A DNA stretch of 22,451 nt, taken from Fibrobacter sp. UBA4375. Lineage in GTDB: Bacteria; Fibrobacterota; Fibrobacteria; Fibrobacterales; Fibrobacteraceae. Position 1 is the first letter of the stretch. Every line of letters starts with the position of its first letter. The notes below the pieces were generated by a model. It worked only from the letters and a program-made list of their open reading frames with translations. It made no database searches and had not been told where the DNA came from. A program made the translations under genes and the position numbers. The stretch covers positions 1-22,451 of the forward strand of contig DGRZ01000106.1 in the NCBI GenBank assembly GCA_002391195.1. The letters are read 5' to 3'. Of this stretch, positions 4,827-12,583 are shown in pieces.

Positions 4827-6502
4827 TATTCACCCTCCCCTGCCAAATGGCGCATGTAGCGAACCAGCCCCCGCGCTTCGTCTTCGGAGACCCGGCCCCG
4901 ATAGGGGTTCATGTTCACCCGGCCATCCAGAATGACCTTCACGAGAGAGTCTTCTCCCAAGGTATCCAGCCGCACGGGCGTAAGCTTCTGGGGCAGCGGG
5001 TAGAATTCCCGCACGAACTTTTCGTTGAACTTGCCGTCTTGCCCGTGGCAACCGGCGCACCTGGACGACCAGATAAATTCTGCCGTCTTGGTCGAATCGA
5101 TTTCTTGCACGGATACGGCTCCCGAGGGAACATCTGAACTGCCCCCGGCCCAGAACGCCCCTGCAAGGCAGCCCAGGATTCCAGCAAGCACCGCGCAAAC
5201 CACCTTTACCCGTTTTCCAGAAATACCCCACAGGGGCCTTGCGCACAAAGTAAAGCTCGCCACCAGCACAAGCAGGGGCAGACACAGGGGGACTACGTTC
5301 ACCACCGACAGGGGCGCAAGGTTCGTATTTTCTACAGAAATGGCCCAGACCACATACAGCAGGGTAACAAGGACACCCAGCAAAAGGGGCAGCCGCAAAA
5401 TGGAAAAGTCATTTTTCTCAGGGAGGGAAACCTTTTCTGACTCCTTGTCCGACTCGTCCTGTTGCAGGACAATCTCCCCCATCACCACGTCTTCGCCCTC
5501 CAGCAAGGAGCTGAACTTGGCGCGGAAAACAAAGAACAAGGTGGTGAACAGGCCCAAGGAGAACGAAACCAGCCCAAGGTCAGTCCAGCTGAAGTATTCC
5601 GCAGCGTTGTATTCCGACGGTGTGACCAGGATGTAGCGTTCAAGCCCCAGCGAAACCAAGACGGAGAACGCCACCAGGAGCCGACCGAAGGCATTTTCCC
5701 GGATAACCCGAAGCCACATCAGCTGCGGCACCACCGCCCCGAGGAACACCACCTCGAAGGAGAACGAGCCTTTCAGCAGGAATTCCCACAGCCAGAAAAA
5801 CGCCATGAACCAGGAAAGGCCAAGCATGAGTTTTTCCAGCACCCGTACGCGGCAGTGCTCCGCCGTAAGGAGGATAATGACCAGGGCAAGGCCGGAATAG
5901 ATAGCCCCCGCGATAAAATAAAGCGGGAAAAACGCCCCGCGCCACTGGGGCACAAAAGTCACCGCAAAATCAAGACTCACGATGGTGTGCACCCACAGCA
6001 CCAGCGGAAAGAGCAGCCAGGCCATAGGTCGAATCAATTTTTTCAGGTCGGGGAACTTTTCGCTGAAAAGGTGCGTTGCAAAAAATAGCAGGGACACAAG
6101 CCCATATACAGAAATACAGCAGAAATCCCAGACCAGAGGCGACCGCAGGTTCGAAAAGTTGCCGCGGGCATCGAGAAAGGGGACAACCATGTAGAAGTTT
6201 TCGATAATTCCCAGATGAACCAACGGGAACAGGGCCGCCACCGCCAGGGAACACAGGGTGGAAAGTTCCGCCACCATAGACGTGCGGCGACCGAGGGGAT
6301 AACCCAGCGCAAGGAATATGGCCGAAATCAGCGTTCCTGCATGGGCAAGTCCAATCCACAACACAAAAAGGGAAATGGGTATTCCCCAGAAGGTTCGAAC
6401 GTCGGTATGCCACGCGGTCGGTCCTTCCCACAGGGAAACCCCGAAGGCGAAAGCCCCCAGAAGCAAAAGTGCCGCGCCTATGTACACGAGAATCCTGTAC
6501 AC
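4826..6502 (-). CDS. NrfD/ActC-family quinol-binding membrane subunit fused to a cytochrome c domain
   Basis: A 558-residue protein. Residues 1 to about 440 form about ten membrane helices; the N-terminal part has WGIPISLFVLWIGLAHAG, typical of the NrfD/PsrC/ActC family, which oxidises or reduces menaquinone in the membrane. The C-terminal 90 residues hold one c-type haem motif, CAGCH (482-486), and a likely axial Met in VNMNPY (about 531), followed by the usual closing helix. Fusion of NrfD to a monohaem cytochrome is unusual; in alternative complex III the corresponding domains are separate subunits. The start is GTG at 6502, overlapping the TAG of the ferredoxin gene, with GGAGG about 5 nt before it. 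The haem domain should face the periplasm. Together with the upstream genes it should pass electrons from menaquinol to periplasmic cytochromes, or the reverse. Confidence 0.85.
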   Translation of the reverse strand: MYRILVYIGAALLLLGAFAFGVSLWEGPTAWHTDVRTFWGIPISLFVLWIGLAHAGTLISAIFLALGYPLGRRTSMVAELSTLCSLAVAALFPLVHLGIIENFYMVVPFLDARGNFSNLRSPLVWDFCCISVYGLVSLLFFATHLFSEKFPDLKKLIRPMAWLLFPLVLWVHTIVSLDFAVTFVPQWRGAFFPLYFIAGAIYSGLALVIILLTAEHCRVRVLEKLMLGLSWFMAFFWLWEFLLKGSFSFEVVFLGAVVPQLMWLRVIRENAFGRLLVAFSVLVSLGLERYILVTPSEYNAAEYFSWTDLGLVSFSLGLFTTLFFVFRAKFSSLLEGEDVVMGEIVLQQDESDKESEKVSLPEKNDFSILRLPLLLGVLVTLLYVVWAISVENTNLAPLSVVNVVPLCLPLLVLVASFTLCARPLWGISGKRVKVVCAVLAGILGCLAGAFWAGGSSDVPSGAVSVQEIDSTKTAEFIWSSRCAGCHGQDGKFNEKFVREFYPLPQKLTPVRLDTLGEDSLVKVILDGRVNMNPYRGRVSEDEARGLVRYMRHLAGEGE

Positions 6503-7368
6503 TAGCGCCTCCCCCGCATGTATACCACGGAAGGATCGAGATTCGCTATTTCCCTAGGCACATAAAGGTTCCTGTGCTTGGCTTCTTGAACCAGGGGGGA
6601 ATCCTGGTCCAGCCAGTTCCCGAAGATAATGGCATTCTTGGGGCAGGCCTCGCTACAGGCGGTCTTGAGACCACTCCCCCGCCATTCCACACCGGGCCTT
6701 GTAGCCATCTGGGCGTGCTTGTGGTCTTGCAAGCGCTGCAGGCACAGGGAGCATTTTTCCATGACGCCCTTGGAGCGCAGGGGAACTTCGGGATTGAACT
6801 TGCGGGCAAGACCTTCCTTGACGCTATCCACATAGTTGAACTTGCGGGCCCCCACAGGACAGTTCGCCCCGCAGAACCTGGAACCGGTGCAGCGCTTGTA
6901 CATCATGGTGCTGAGTCCGTCGGGCGTGTGGCTTGCCGCCCCCGTAGGGCAGACCTTTTCGCAGGGGGCGTTTCCGCAGTGGAAACACATGGCAGGGGCG
7001 CCGCCGTGCATCTCTATCCAGTGCATGAACCGCCCGGCATCGCGCTCTCCCTTGGAACTCAGGGGAATGTTGTTTTCTTGCATGCAGGCCAGAATGCACT
7101 TGCCGCATCCGTCGCAGGCGTCCAAATCGATAGCCATGCCGAAACGATTCACCGGCGAAGCACCGTGGACCTCAAGTGGGCCGGGCATGGGGACCTGCAC
7201 CAAGTCAAAAGCCCCCTTGGCGCGGGACAGGGCCAAACGAACCTCCCGTTCGAACTCGGCGATTTCTGGAACTTTCGCCCCGGAAAGGTCGGGCAAGCGA
7301 CGGCAGCCCCACAGGACCTGCATTAAAGCCACCACCGAACACGCCTTGATAAATTCACGCCTATCCAT
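6502..7368 (-). CDS. Tat-exported four-cluster ferredoxin, ActB C-terminal-domain type
   Basis: A 288-residue protein starting with MDRREFIKAC, a twin-arginine signal, and LWGC at 19-22 as a possible lipobox. Cysteine groups are C85-C88-C91-C95, C128-C131-C136-C140, C160-S163-C166-C170 and C206-C209-C238-C242. The third group has Ser in place of the second Cys (RCTGSRFCGANC), matching the CxGTRxC pattern of ActB in alternative complex III, where that cluster is of the 3Fe-4S kind. VMEKCSLCLQR and KTACSEACPKNAIIFGN also fit ActB better than NrfC or DmsB. ActB normally has an N-terminal molybdopterin-fold half of several hundred residues; it is missing here. The ATG at 7368 (AGGG about 10 nt upstream) is chosen over 7401, since it opens the Tat signal. 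Confidence 0.85.
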   Translation of the reverse strand: MDRREFIKACSVVALMQVLWGCRRLPDLSGAKVPEIAEFEREVRLALSRAKGAFDLVQVPMPGPLEVHGASPVNRFGMAIDLDACDGCGKCILACMQENNIPLSSKGERDAGRFMHWIEMHGGAPAMCFHCGNAPCEKVCPTGAASHTPDGLSTMMYKRCTGSRFCGANCPVGARKFNYVDSVKEGLARKFNPEVPLRSKGVMEKCSLCLQRLQDHKHAQMATRPGVEWRGSGLKTACSEACPKNAIIFGNWLDQDSPLVQEAKHRNLYVPREIANLDPSVVYMRGRR

Positions 7369-7379
7369 AAAACAAAACC

Positions 7380-7907
7380 CTAACGATGGCACGCCCCGCA
7401 ATGGATGGCAGCCTTCTTAAAACCCCGGCCTTCGAAGGTCTTTCCGCTATGGCAGTCCAAACAATTCTGCATGGTAAATCGCTCCCCTCCGTAGCGGTTC
7501 TTTTGAATCTTTTCCGTAGAGCCATGACAGTCGCTGCATTGCACGCCTGCCGCAAAATGAAGCCCGTGGTGGAACACCACGTGTTCTGGCAAAACCCTCT
7601 TGTGCACCCAGGGGAATTCCTCGGCACGGTTCAAGGCGGAATCCAGTTTCTCGATTCCCGGGTTCTCGGTCAAGGGCAGCCTATGGCAGTCCATGCAGTC
7701 CGTCTTGGAAGGCAGGTAGGCGTGAGCCTGGTAAGTCACTCCCGTATGACAATGGGAACAATCCAGCCCGATGGAATCCCCGTGAAGGGCGTGGTCAAAG
7801 GGAACATTTCCCGGAGTCTTGACTTCGGAAGCCTGCTGACGGAACAGGAAATCGGCCAGGAAGAACCCGCACAAAAGTGCCAACAATCCCGCCATCAGGT
7901 ATTTCAT
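7380..7907 (-). CDS. ActA-like pentahaem cytochrome c
   Basis: A 175-residue protein with an N-terminal membrane anchor or signal (4-20) and five CxxCH motifs at 50-54, 71-75, 124-128, 149-153 and 170-174. PFDHALHGDSIGLDCSHCH, EFPWVHKRVLP and VVFHHGLHFAAGVQCSDCH follow the order and spacing of ActA of alternative complex III (FSHKLH...DCQYCH, PWVRVHxLP, FNHSIH...GVxCxxCHG). The many His residues provide bis-His ligation. ActA receives electrons from the ActB clusters on the periplasmic side. It has GGGAG before the ATG and sits 12 nt after the monohaem cytochrome gene and 11 nt before the ferredoxin gene. NrfB-type cytochromes also have five haems, but the PWV and HHGLH motifs favour ActA. 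Confidence 0.85.
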   Translation of the reverse strand: MKYLMAGLLALLCGFFLADFLFRQQASEVKTPGNVPFDHALHGDSIGLDCSHCHTGVTYQAHAYLPSKTDCMDCHRLPLTENPGIEKLDSALNRAEEFPWVHKRVLPEHVVFHHGLHFAAGVQCSDCHGSTEKIQKNRYGGERFTMQNCLDCHSGKTFEGRGFKKAAIHCGACHR

Positions 7908-7919
7908 TCCCGCTCCCAG

Positions 7920-8294
7920 TTACTTAGGCCTGCCCGGATCCTCCGGATTGTCCAAAATGTATAAAAGCCAAGCCGTCATCATCTTCGCCTGGTCTTCGGT
8001 AAGGGGCGTTATTTCCATCGCAGGCCAAATGTCCGGGTGTTTCGGAGTGGGGTGCATCAGGTACTTGACCATCTCTTCGGGTTTTTCGGTGTACTGGGCA
8101 ACATTCTCCTTCATGGGAGGGGCGGCAAACTTGCGGCCCCAGCGGTGGCAGGCCTTGCATTCGTTGTTGTAGTATTCCTGGGCACCAGCCTTGAGTTCCG
8201 GAGTCACCTTGGGCAAAGAAAACACTTCCACGGCAAACAACGCTGTCGCAAGAACCACAAAAACAGATAACGTAATCTTGAAAGTTTTTCCCAT
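7920..8294 (-). CDS. Monohaem cytochrome c (ActE-like)
   Basis: A 124-residue protein with a signal peptide or anchor (1-25), one haem site CKACH (46-50) and a likely axial Met93 in WPAMEITPL, ending with an ALTEDQA...WLLYIL-type helix as in class I cytochromes c. It probably carries electrons between the membrane complex and a soluble partner in the periplasm. The start ATG at 8294 is preferred over GTG 8303, which would add three residues; the gene begins 9 nt after the FISUMP stop codon. A separate monohaem cytochrome gene together with the haem domain on the NrfD subunit gives the operon seven haem sites. Confidence 0.82.
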   Translation of the reverse strand: MGKTFKITLSVFVVLATALFAVEVFSLPKVTPELKAGAQEYYNNECKACHRWGRKFAAPPMKENVAQYTEKPEEMVKYLMHPTPKHPDIWPAMEITPLTEDQAKMMTAWLLYILDNPEDPGRPK

Positions 8295-8303
8295 ACACAC
8301 CAC

Positions 8304-9440
8304 TTACTTCTTGATACAGCGAACCGAGAAACCAAATGTTTTCAGGTTCCTGTATTCGCCGCTAAAGTTCTGGTTGGCGTAATACAGGTTCCAATGGGGA
8401 GCCTGCGTCCCGTTGGGGTCTTCTTCGGCCACCCAGAAATCCGCCTCTTCGCCAAGGAAGGCAAATGAGCCGTTGGCATCGCGGTAACCCGCAGGAACCG
8501 CCCCAAAGCCGTAGCGGTTGGTACCCAGAATTTCCTCGTCGTTTTCTTCCCAACCGCTCTCTTTACGGATACTCGTCCCCACCTCTTCGGAGGCAAGACC
8601 TGCAGCCTTGTTGGATTCCGCCACATAGTGGACAAGAATTTCCATATCCTTGTCTGTCGGGACAAACCAGCCATCCGGACACACCCCCTGGTGCCTTTCA
8701 CCAAGATGTTCCCCTGCCAGGGAATGACCATAGGCCTTGTCCAACGCCATAGCGGCAGTCCACTGGTAGAGCCGGCCGTAGTTGGAGCAGTTCTCAAGGC
8801 TGTTCATATAGCACCAGCTGTTCTCAACGGCATGATTCAAGTTTTGAGCCATCCAGACCTGAGTGCCGATACGAACGGTCCTGTACATCTGGCCGTCCCT
8901 CTTGTCGCACAGCACTGCGGCCGGGGCGTCTGCACAAAGGGAGGTATCCTTAGGAGCCTCGGACATAACCGTATCTGCCGTAGCGGTATCGTGAGTTACT
9001 TCAGGCTGGGATTCTTCCAGGGCCACCTCCTGAACGGAAGAATCCACGGTTGCCTGCGGAACTGAATCTACAGGCGTTTCAGAAGAACTGAACAGCTCCG
9101 CCTCTGCAGAAGAACTTTCTGCGACAGAAGAACTGGAGCTTTCGGAGGAACTGGACTGGATCAGGGTGTCCGCTACCGCCTTAATCTCTTTTGTAGCCGT
9201 ATCGACAACAGCGGTATCTGCAGTCGCCGTGTCCGAAACCGCGGAATCCACAACTGCCGAATCGACAATCGTTTCTGCCTCGCTAGAAGAGGACTGGACA
9301 AGAACGGAGCTGGAAGATTTCACTACGGGAGCGGGCTGACTTTGGGTTTCGGTCCTGCAACCGGTCAACAGAACAGCGAGCAGGCCTAGCACCGTCAAAA
9401 CGATAGGCCCTATCCCGTGTAAAGTAACCCGCTTCTGCAT
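8304..9440 (-). CDS. FISUMP-domain lipoprotein
   Basis: A 378-residue protein starting at ATG 9440. A lipoprotein signal ends in LLTGC (about 24-28). A low-complexity stalk of Ser runs and DTATADTAV-like units covers about 30-185. The C-terminal FISUMP domain shows YRTVRIGTQVWMAQNLNH, CPDGWFVPTDKDME, GTNRYGFGAVPAGYRD and FSVRCIKK. This domain is abundant in Fibrobacter surface proteins; its function is unknown, although related folds bind ligands. It is probably outer-membrane anchored with the domain on the stalk. TATATT ends 7 nt before the ATG, so the mRNA would be leaderless; the TTG at 9458 lies upstream of that promoter and is unlikely as a start. It is the first gene of the ACIII-like operon, 9 nt before the next, an unexpected pairing. 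Confidence 0.9.
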   Translation of the reverse strand: MQKRVTLHGIGPIVLTVLGLLAVLLTGCRTETQSQPAPVVKSSSSVLVQSSSSEAETIVDSAVVDSAVSDTATADTAVVDTATKEIKAVADTLIQSSSSESSSSSVAESSSAEAELFSSSETPVDSVPQATVDSSVQEVALEESQPEVTHDTATADTVMSEAPKDTSLCADAPAAVLCDKRDGQMYRTVRIGTQVWMAQNLNHAVENSWCYMNSLENCSNYGRLYQWTAAMALDKAYGHSLAGEHLGERHQGVCPDGWFVPTDKDMEILVHYVAESNKAAGLASEEVGTSIRKESGWEENDEEILGTNRYGFGAVPAGYRDANGSFAFLGEEADFWVAEEDPNGTQAPHWNLYYANQNFSGEYRNLKTFGFSVRCIKK

Positions 9441-9453
9441 ATGCAGAAATATA
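9435..9453 (-). promoter_or_regulatory. Operon promoter with palindrome over the start codon
   Basis: TATATT (9453-9448) is followed by 7 nt and the ATG at 9440. CTGCATATGCAG (9435-9446) is a perfect 12-bp palindrome centred on the start codon, right at the expected transcription start, where a repressor could act. The stretch 9454-9519 is AT-rich with no other visible element. Confidence 0.5.
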
Positions 9454-9519
9454 CGCAAATTTTGGCTAAAAAAAACGAAAAAACGGGAAAAAAAACAAAA
9501 ATATATTTTAAGCTTTTAC

Positions 9520-9528
9520 TATATTTGG
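9520..9528 (+). promoter_or_regulatory. tRNA-Pro -10 element
   Basis: TATATTTGG lies 7 nt before the tRNA 5' end. It matches the elements of tRNA-Asn and tRNA-Asp, but no TTGACA is visible upstream, where the sequence is A-rich. Confidence 0.65.
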
Positions 9529-9535
9529 GCACCGA

Positions 9536-9609
9536 CGGGGTGTAGCTCAGCCTGGTAGAGCGTCTGCTTTGGGAGCAGAATGTCGTCAGTTCGAATCTGG
9601 CTACCCCGA
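9536..9609 (+). tRNA. tRNA-Pro (TGG)
   Basis: Acceptor CGGGGTG/TACCCCG, D-arm GCTC...GAGC, anticodon stem TCTGC/GCAGA with loop TTTGGGA (anticodon TGG), T-loop TTCGAAT, discriminator A. The CCA end is not encoded. The GH2 gene starts 50 nt downstream on the same strand. Confidence 0.97.
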
Positions 9610-9612
9610 TAC

Positions 9613-9636
9613 AAAAAAGCCCCCATCAGGGGGTTT
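9613..9636 (+). terminator. Short hairpin between tRNA-Pro and the GH2 gene
   Basis: CCCCC-ATCA-GGGGG with G upstream, flanked by AAAAAA and TTT. The stem is strong but only three T follow, so it is a weak terminator and some read-through into the GH2 gene is likely. It may also serve as the processing boundary of a joint transcript. Confidence 0.55.
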
Positions 9637-9658
9637 GCCGTATAAAAGGAAAGCCCGA

Positions 9659-12487
9659 ATGAACAAAATCATGAGCCTTGACGGCGACTGGCAGATGAAG
9701 TGGGATACGGAAGATTCCGGAATTTCCAACCGCTGGTACGCAACCAACCCCTCCGATACCGAAACCGTGAATGTTCCCCACGTCTGGGAACGTAGCTTTG
9801 ACAAGCTGCTCATGTCCCAGGACTGCGCCTTCTACTTCAAGCGTTTCACCCTGGATGACGACAAGCTGGTAGCAAAGCGCATATTCCTGCGCTTTGAACG
9901 GATCGCCACCCACGCCACGGTCTGGCTCAACGGTATCCGCCTGGGAACCCACTTCGGGGCTTATACGCCTTTTACCATCGAAACGCAAAAAGCCATCAAG
10001 ATTGGCGAAGAAAACGTCCTGTGCGTCCGTGTGGCCAACATGGGGGCTTCTAACAGCCGTATCGACTTCGGCCGTGAAAGTGCCGACGGTGCCGACGACC
10101 GTTACGCCCACCCCAGCGAAATGCCTGTGGGCCTCCCCTGGAACCAGTACCCCTTTGGCGGTATCTTCGGGCATGTAGATTTGATTCTCGGCAGTTCCGC
10201 CTACATTGCCGACTTGCACGTGGAGCCCGACATGGACCAGGAACGTGTAGCCGCAGAAATCACCTTCAACAACCCCCGCGGGTTCCAGACCCGTATTCGT
10301 TTCCTCATGAGAAACGCCGTGGGCGACGTGTACGAATGGTACAAGGAAGTGAAGCTGGACAAGGAGAACATGACCCAGCGGTTCGCCTTCCAGATCAAGG
10401 ACTGGAAAAAGGACAAGTGCGTCTGGAGCCTGGACAAGCCCAACCTGTTCGCCCTGGAAGTCCAGCTGGAAATCAAGACAGGCAAGAACAAGCCGCCTGA
10501 GTACAGTTTCCCTGTGGTCAAGACCTTTGGATTCCGCAAGTTCGACTGCATCAAGGGCGACTACTACCTGAACGACTCCATCCTCAAGATTCAGGGCGTA
10601 AGCTACAACCAGCAGTGGAGCGAGGGCGGCCTCTGGACCGACAAGAACCCCGCCCTCAAGAAAGACCTGCAGGCCGTCAAGGACGCAGGATTCAACGCCA
10701 TCCGCAGCTGCGGAGCGCCGCTGACCAACGAAGCTCTTGACATCTGCGACGAAATTGGCCTTTTGGTGTTCCAGGAATTTCCCATCCACACCATGCGCTC
10801 TACGCCCCAGGGCTTGGAAATTGCGAAGAAGCTGATTACGGACCTCGTTCGCGACCAGCACAACCACCCCTCCATCGCCGTGTGGATTCTCGGAGCCGAA
10901 AACGGGACCTTCATGCTGCAGAACGGCAATAAGCTGCTGAACGCCATCGGCCCCATCGACATGCAAAGGCCAGCCATCAGCAACTTTGACAGTATTTACC
11001 TGGACAACGAAGGCGTGTTCCACAAGGACACCGGCAAGCTTCTTCCCGTCTCTGTGGACCATATTTCTCAGTACGCAAGCCTGCGTATCAACCCGCGGCT
11101 CTGCCCCAGCGCCAATTATTCCCACTACCTCGCCCACTGCTTTGACCGCGAAGACGAAGAGCTTTCAGTCCCCGATGCGGGCCTTGGCGACAGCGTTTTC
11201 CAGGACGAAGACGAGAGAGTGGACCTGGACTTGAACAACAAGATGTTGGTCACCCTGAAAAACCACACCTTGCTCCCCGCCAAGCCCACCAACCTGCGCG
11301 GCCCCAGAAGCGTCAAGAACCAGAAGGCCATCAAGAACGCCTACAAGGCAATCGAGGATTTCCTCGCCACCGCCGATATAGCCGCTTGGAAAAAATTTGA
11401 CACTTTCTGCAACGACGCCAACAGCATCGCCATCAAGAGCAAGCTGGACCAGATCACTGCATTCCAGAGCAACCCGCAAATCGCCGGATTTTTCCTGGAC
11501 CAGTGGGCCGACTACGGTATCGATTTCAGCGGTCTTAACGACGAAAACCGCAAGAGCAAGGGCTTTACGGACTTCGCCAAGGAAATTTCCACTCCGAGCC
11601 GTATCCTGGTAAGCGAGCTGGAACACGTGGTCACGCCGCAGAGCGAAATCAGTTTCCAGCTGACCCTGTTGAACAACAGCCGTCTTGAAAATGTGGGAAT
11701 TGAAATTTCCCTGCTAGACGAAAAGGGCAAGGTCGTAAGCACCAAGACTCAATCTCCCGAAGAACCCGTGGGCAAGACCAGCCTTACCCAGCTTGGAATC
11801 TGCTCTCTCATGGCTCCTCGAAGCGTTGGCAAGTACCAGATCAAGTTCACCCTGAAGGACGGCGGAAAAGAAGTCCACTCCTCTACAGAAGACCTGATTG
11901 TCATCGAACAGGCCGACGTAAAGTCTGCCATGAAGAAGGTCTGCTTCTTGGACAACAGCGAAGAGTCCAGCGACGCTCTTGCCGCACTCTCCGGTCCTGA
12001 AAAGATTATTTTCACGGCAAACCTCAGTTCTTGGCCCGACGAAATTTTGGATAAAATAGTCGATGTCACCAAGAATGGCGGAAAAACCCTGCTGCTTTCG
12101 GACATGACCCAGGACGACGTGGATTTCTTGAACCAGAGCCACCAATTCGACTGCACCCTGGAATCCCACTGGACCACCGGTGCCAACGGTATCAGCCTAC
12201 ACTATATTCTGGACGGTTCTGAACTCCTGAAAGTCTTCGGCACAAACGTCCTTGACCATACGGCAGCCGCTGTCATGCCGAGCCTTTCCATGAGCAAGCT
12301 GGAAGGGGCAAAGGTATATGCCCAGTCCCTTTCCATCAAGGATGGCGAAATCAAGGGCGGCGTGGATCTGCAGACTCTTCCCTTCGGCAAGGGAAAGATT
12401 GTGTTTAACCAGTTCAATATCTTCGAAGGCCTGGAAACCAACGCCCTTGCGGACGCCCTCTTCACAGCCATCGTAGATATTCTCTAG
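9659..12487 (+). CDS. Divergent glycoside hydrolase family 2-like protein, cytoplasmic
   Basis: A 942-residue protein without a signal peptide. Order of domains: sugar-binding jelly roll (1-180; LDGDWQMKW, VPHVWERS, YFKRF, ATVWLNGIRLG), immunoglobulin-like domain (about 185-295), TIM barrel (about 300-600; VKDAGFNAIRSCGAP, FPIH, HNHPSIAVWILGAENG), a second Ig-like domain (about 680-780) and a C-terminal Rossmann/GATase-like domain (about 785-942, ending PFGKGKIVFNQFNIFEGL). GH2 enzymes are beta-galactosidases, mannosidases or glucuronidases. The acid/base Glu is present (Glu414), but the preceding Asn is Ala (LGAEN for LGNE), and no SEFG-like nucleophile motif is seen (the region reads VPDAGLG, 504-510). 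Activity is therefore uncertain. The start ATG at 9659 has AAGGA about 9 nt before it; a start further upstream would lie in the tRNA. Confidence 0.82.
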   Translation: MNKIMSLDGDWQMKWDTEDSGISNRWYATNPSDTETVNVPHVWERSFDKLLMSQDCAFYFKRFTLDDDKLVAKRIFLRFERIATHATVWLNGIRLGTHFGAYTPFTIETQKAIKIGEENVLCVRVANMGASNSRIDFGRESADGADDRYAHPSEMPVGLPWNQYPFGGIFGHVDLILGSSAYIADLHVEPDMDQERVAAEITFNNPRGFQTRIRFLMRNAVGDVYEWYKEVKLDKENMTQRFAFQIKDWKKDKCVWSLDKPNLFALEVQLEIKTGKNKPPEYSFPVVKTFGFRKFDCIKGDYYLNDSILKIQGVSYNQQWSEGGLWTDKNPALKKDLQAVKDAGFNAIRSCGAPLTNEALDICDEIGLLVFQEFPIHTMRSTPQGLEIAKKLITDLVRDQHNHPSIAVWILGAENGTFMLQNGNKLLNAIGPIDMQRPAISNFDSIYLDNEGVFHKDTGKLLPVSVDHISQYASLRINPRLCPSANYSHYLAHCFDREDEELSVPDAGLGDSVFQDEDERVDLDLNNKMLVTLKNHTLLPAKPTNLRGPRSVKNQKAIKNAYKAIEDFLATADIAAWKKFDTFCNDANSIAIKSKLDQITAFQSNPQIAGFFLDQWADYGIDFSGLNDENRKSKGFTDFAKEISTPSRILVSELEHVVTPQSEISFQLTLLNNSRLENVGIEISLLDEKGKVVSTKTQSPEEPVGKTSLTQLGICSLMAPRSVGKYQIKFTLKDGGKEVHSSTEDLIVIEQADVKSAMKKVCFLDNSEESSDALAALSGPEKIIFTANLSSWPDEILDKIVDVTKNGGKTLLLSDMTQDDVDFLNQSHQFDCTLESHWTTGANGISLHYILDGSELLKVFGTNVLDHTAAAVMPSLSMSKLEGAKVYAQSLSIKDGEIKGGVDLQTLPFGKGKIVFNQFNIFEGLETNALADALFTAIVDIL

Positions 12488-12511
12488 GCCGACAATCAAG
12501 TCGATTTATAA

Positions 12512-12538
12512 AAGTGCCCCTTCGGGGGCATTTTTTTT
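12512..12538 (+). terminator. Intrinsic terminator of the GH2 gene
   Basis: TGCCCC-TTCG-GGGGCA, a 6-bp stem closed by a UUCG tetraloop, followed by eight T, 25 nt after the stop codon. Confidence 0.92.
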
Positions 12539-12571
12539 GTGTCTACCAAAAAAACGGAATGCCATTAAATA

Positions 12572-12583
12572 TATATTTGAAAC
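12572..12583 (+). promoter_or_regulatory. -10 element for a leaderless lipoprotein mRNA
   Basis: TATATT (12572-12577) followed by TGAAAC and then ATG. With the usual distance from -10 to +1 the transcript would start at or within 1-2 nt of the A of ATG. No Shine-Dalgarno sequence can fit between them. Confidence 0.6.

Noticed and set aside
7380..7907. NrfB-type cytochrome of a nitrite reductase operon
   Set aside because: There is no NrfA gene beside it, and the PWV...LP and HHGLH motifs plus the ActB-type partner favour an alternative-complex-III origin.
9626..11137. 503-codon open frame on the minus strand
   Set aside because: It is antisense to the GH2 gene, which has full domain matches and a ribosome binding site. 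The frame is open because of codon bias in the plus-strand gene, and its translation shows no family motifs.
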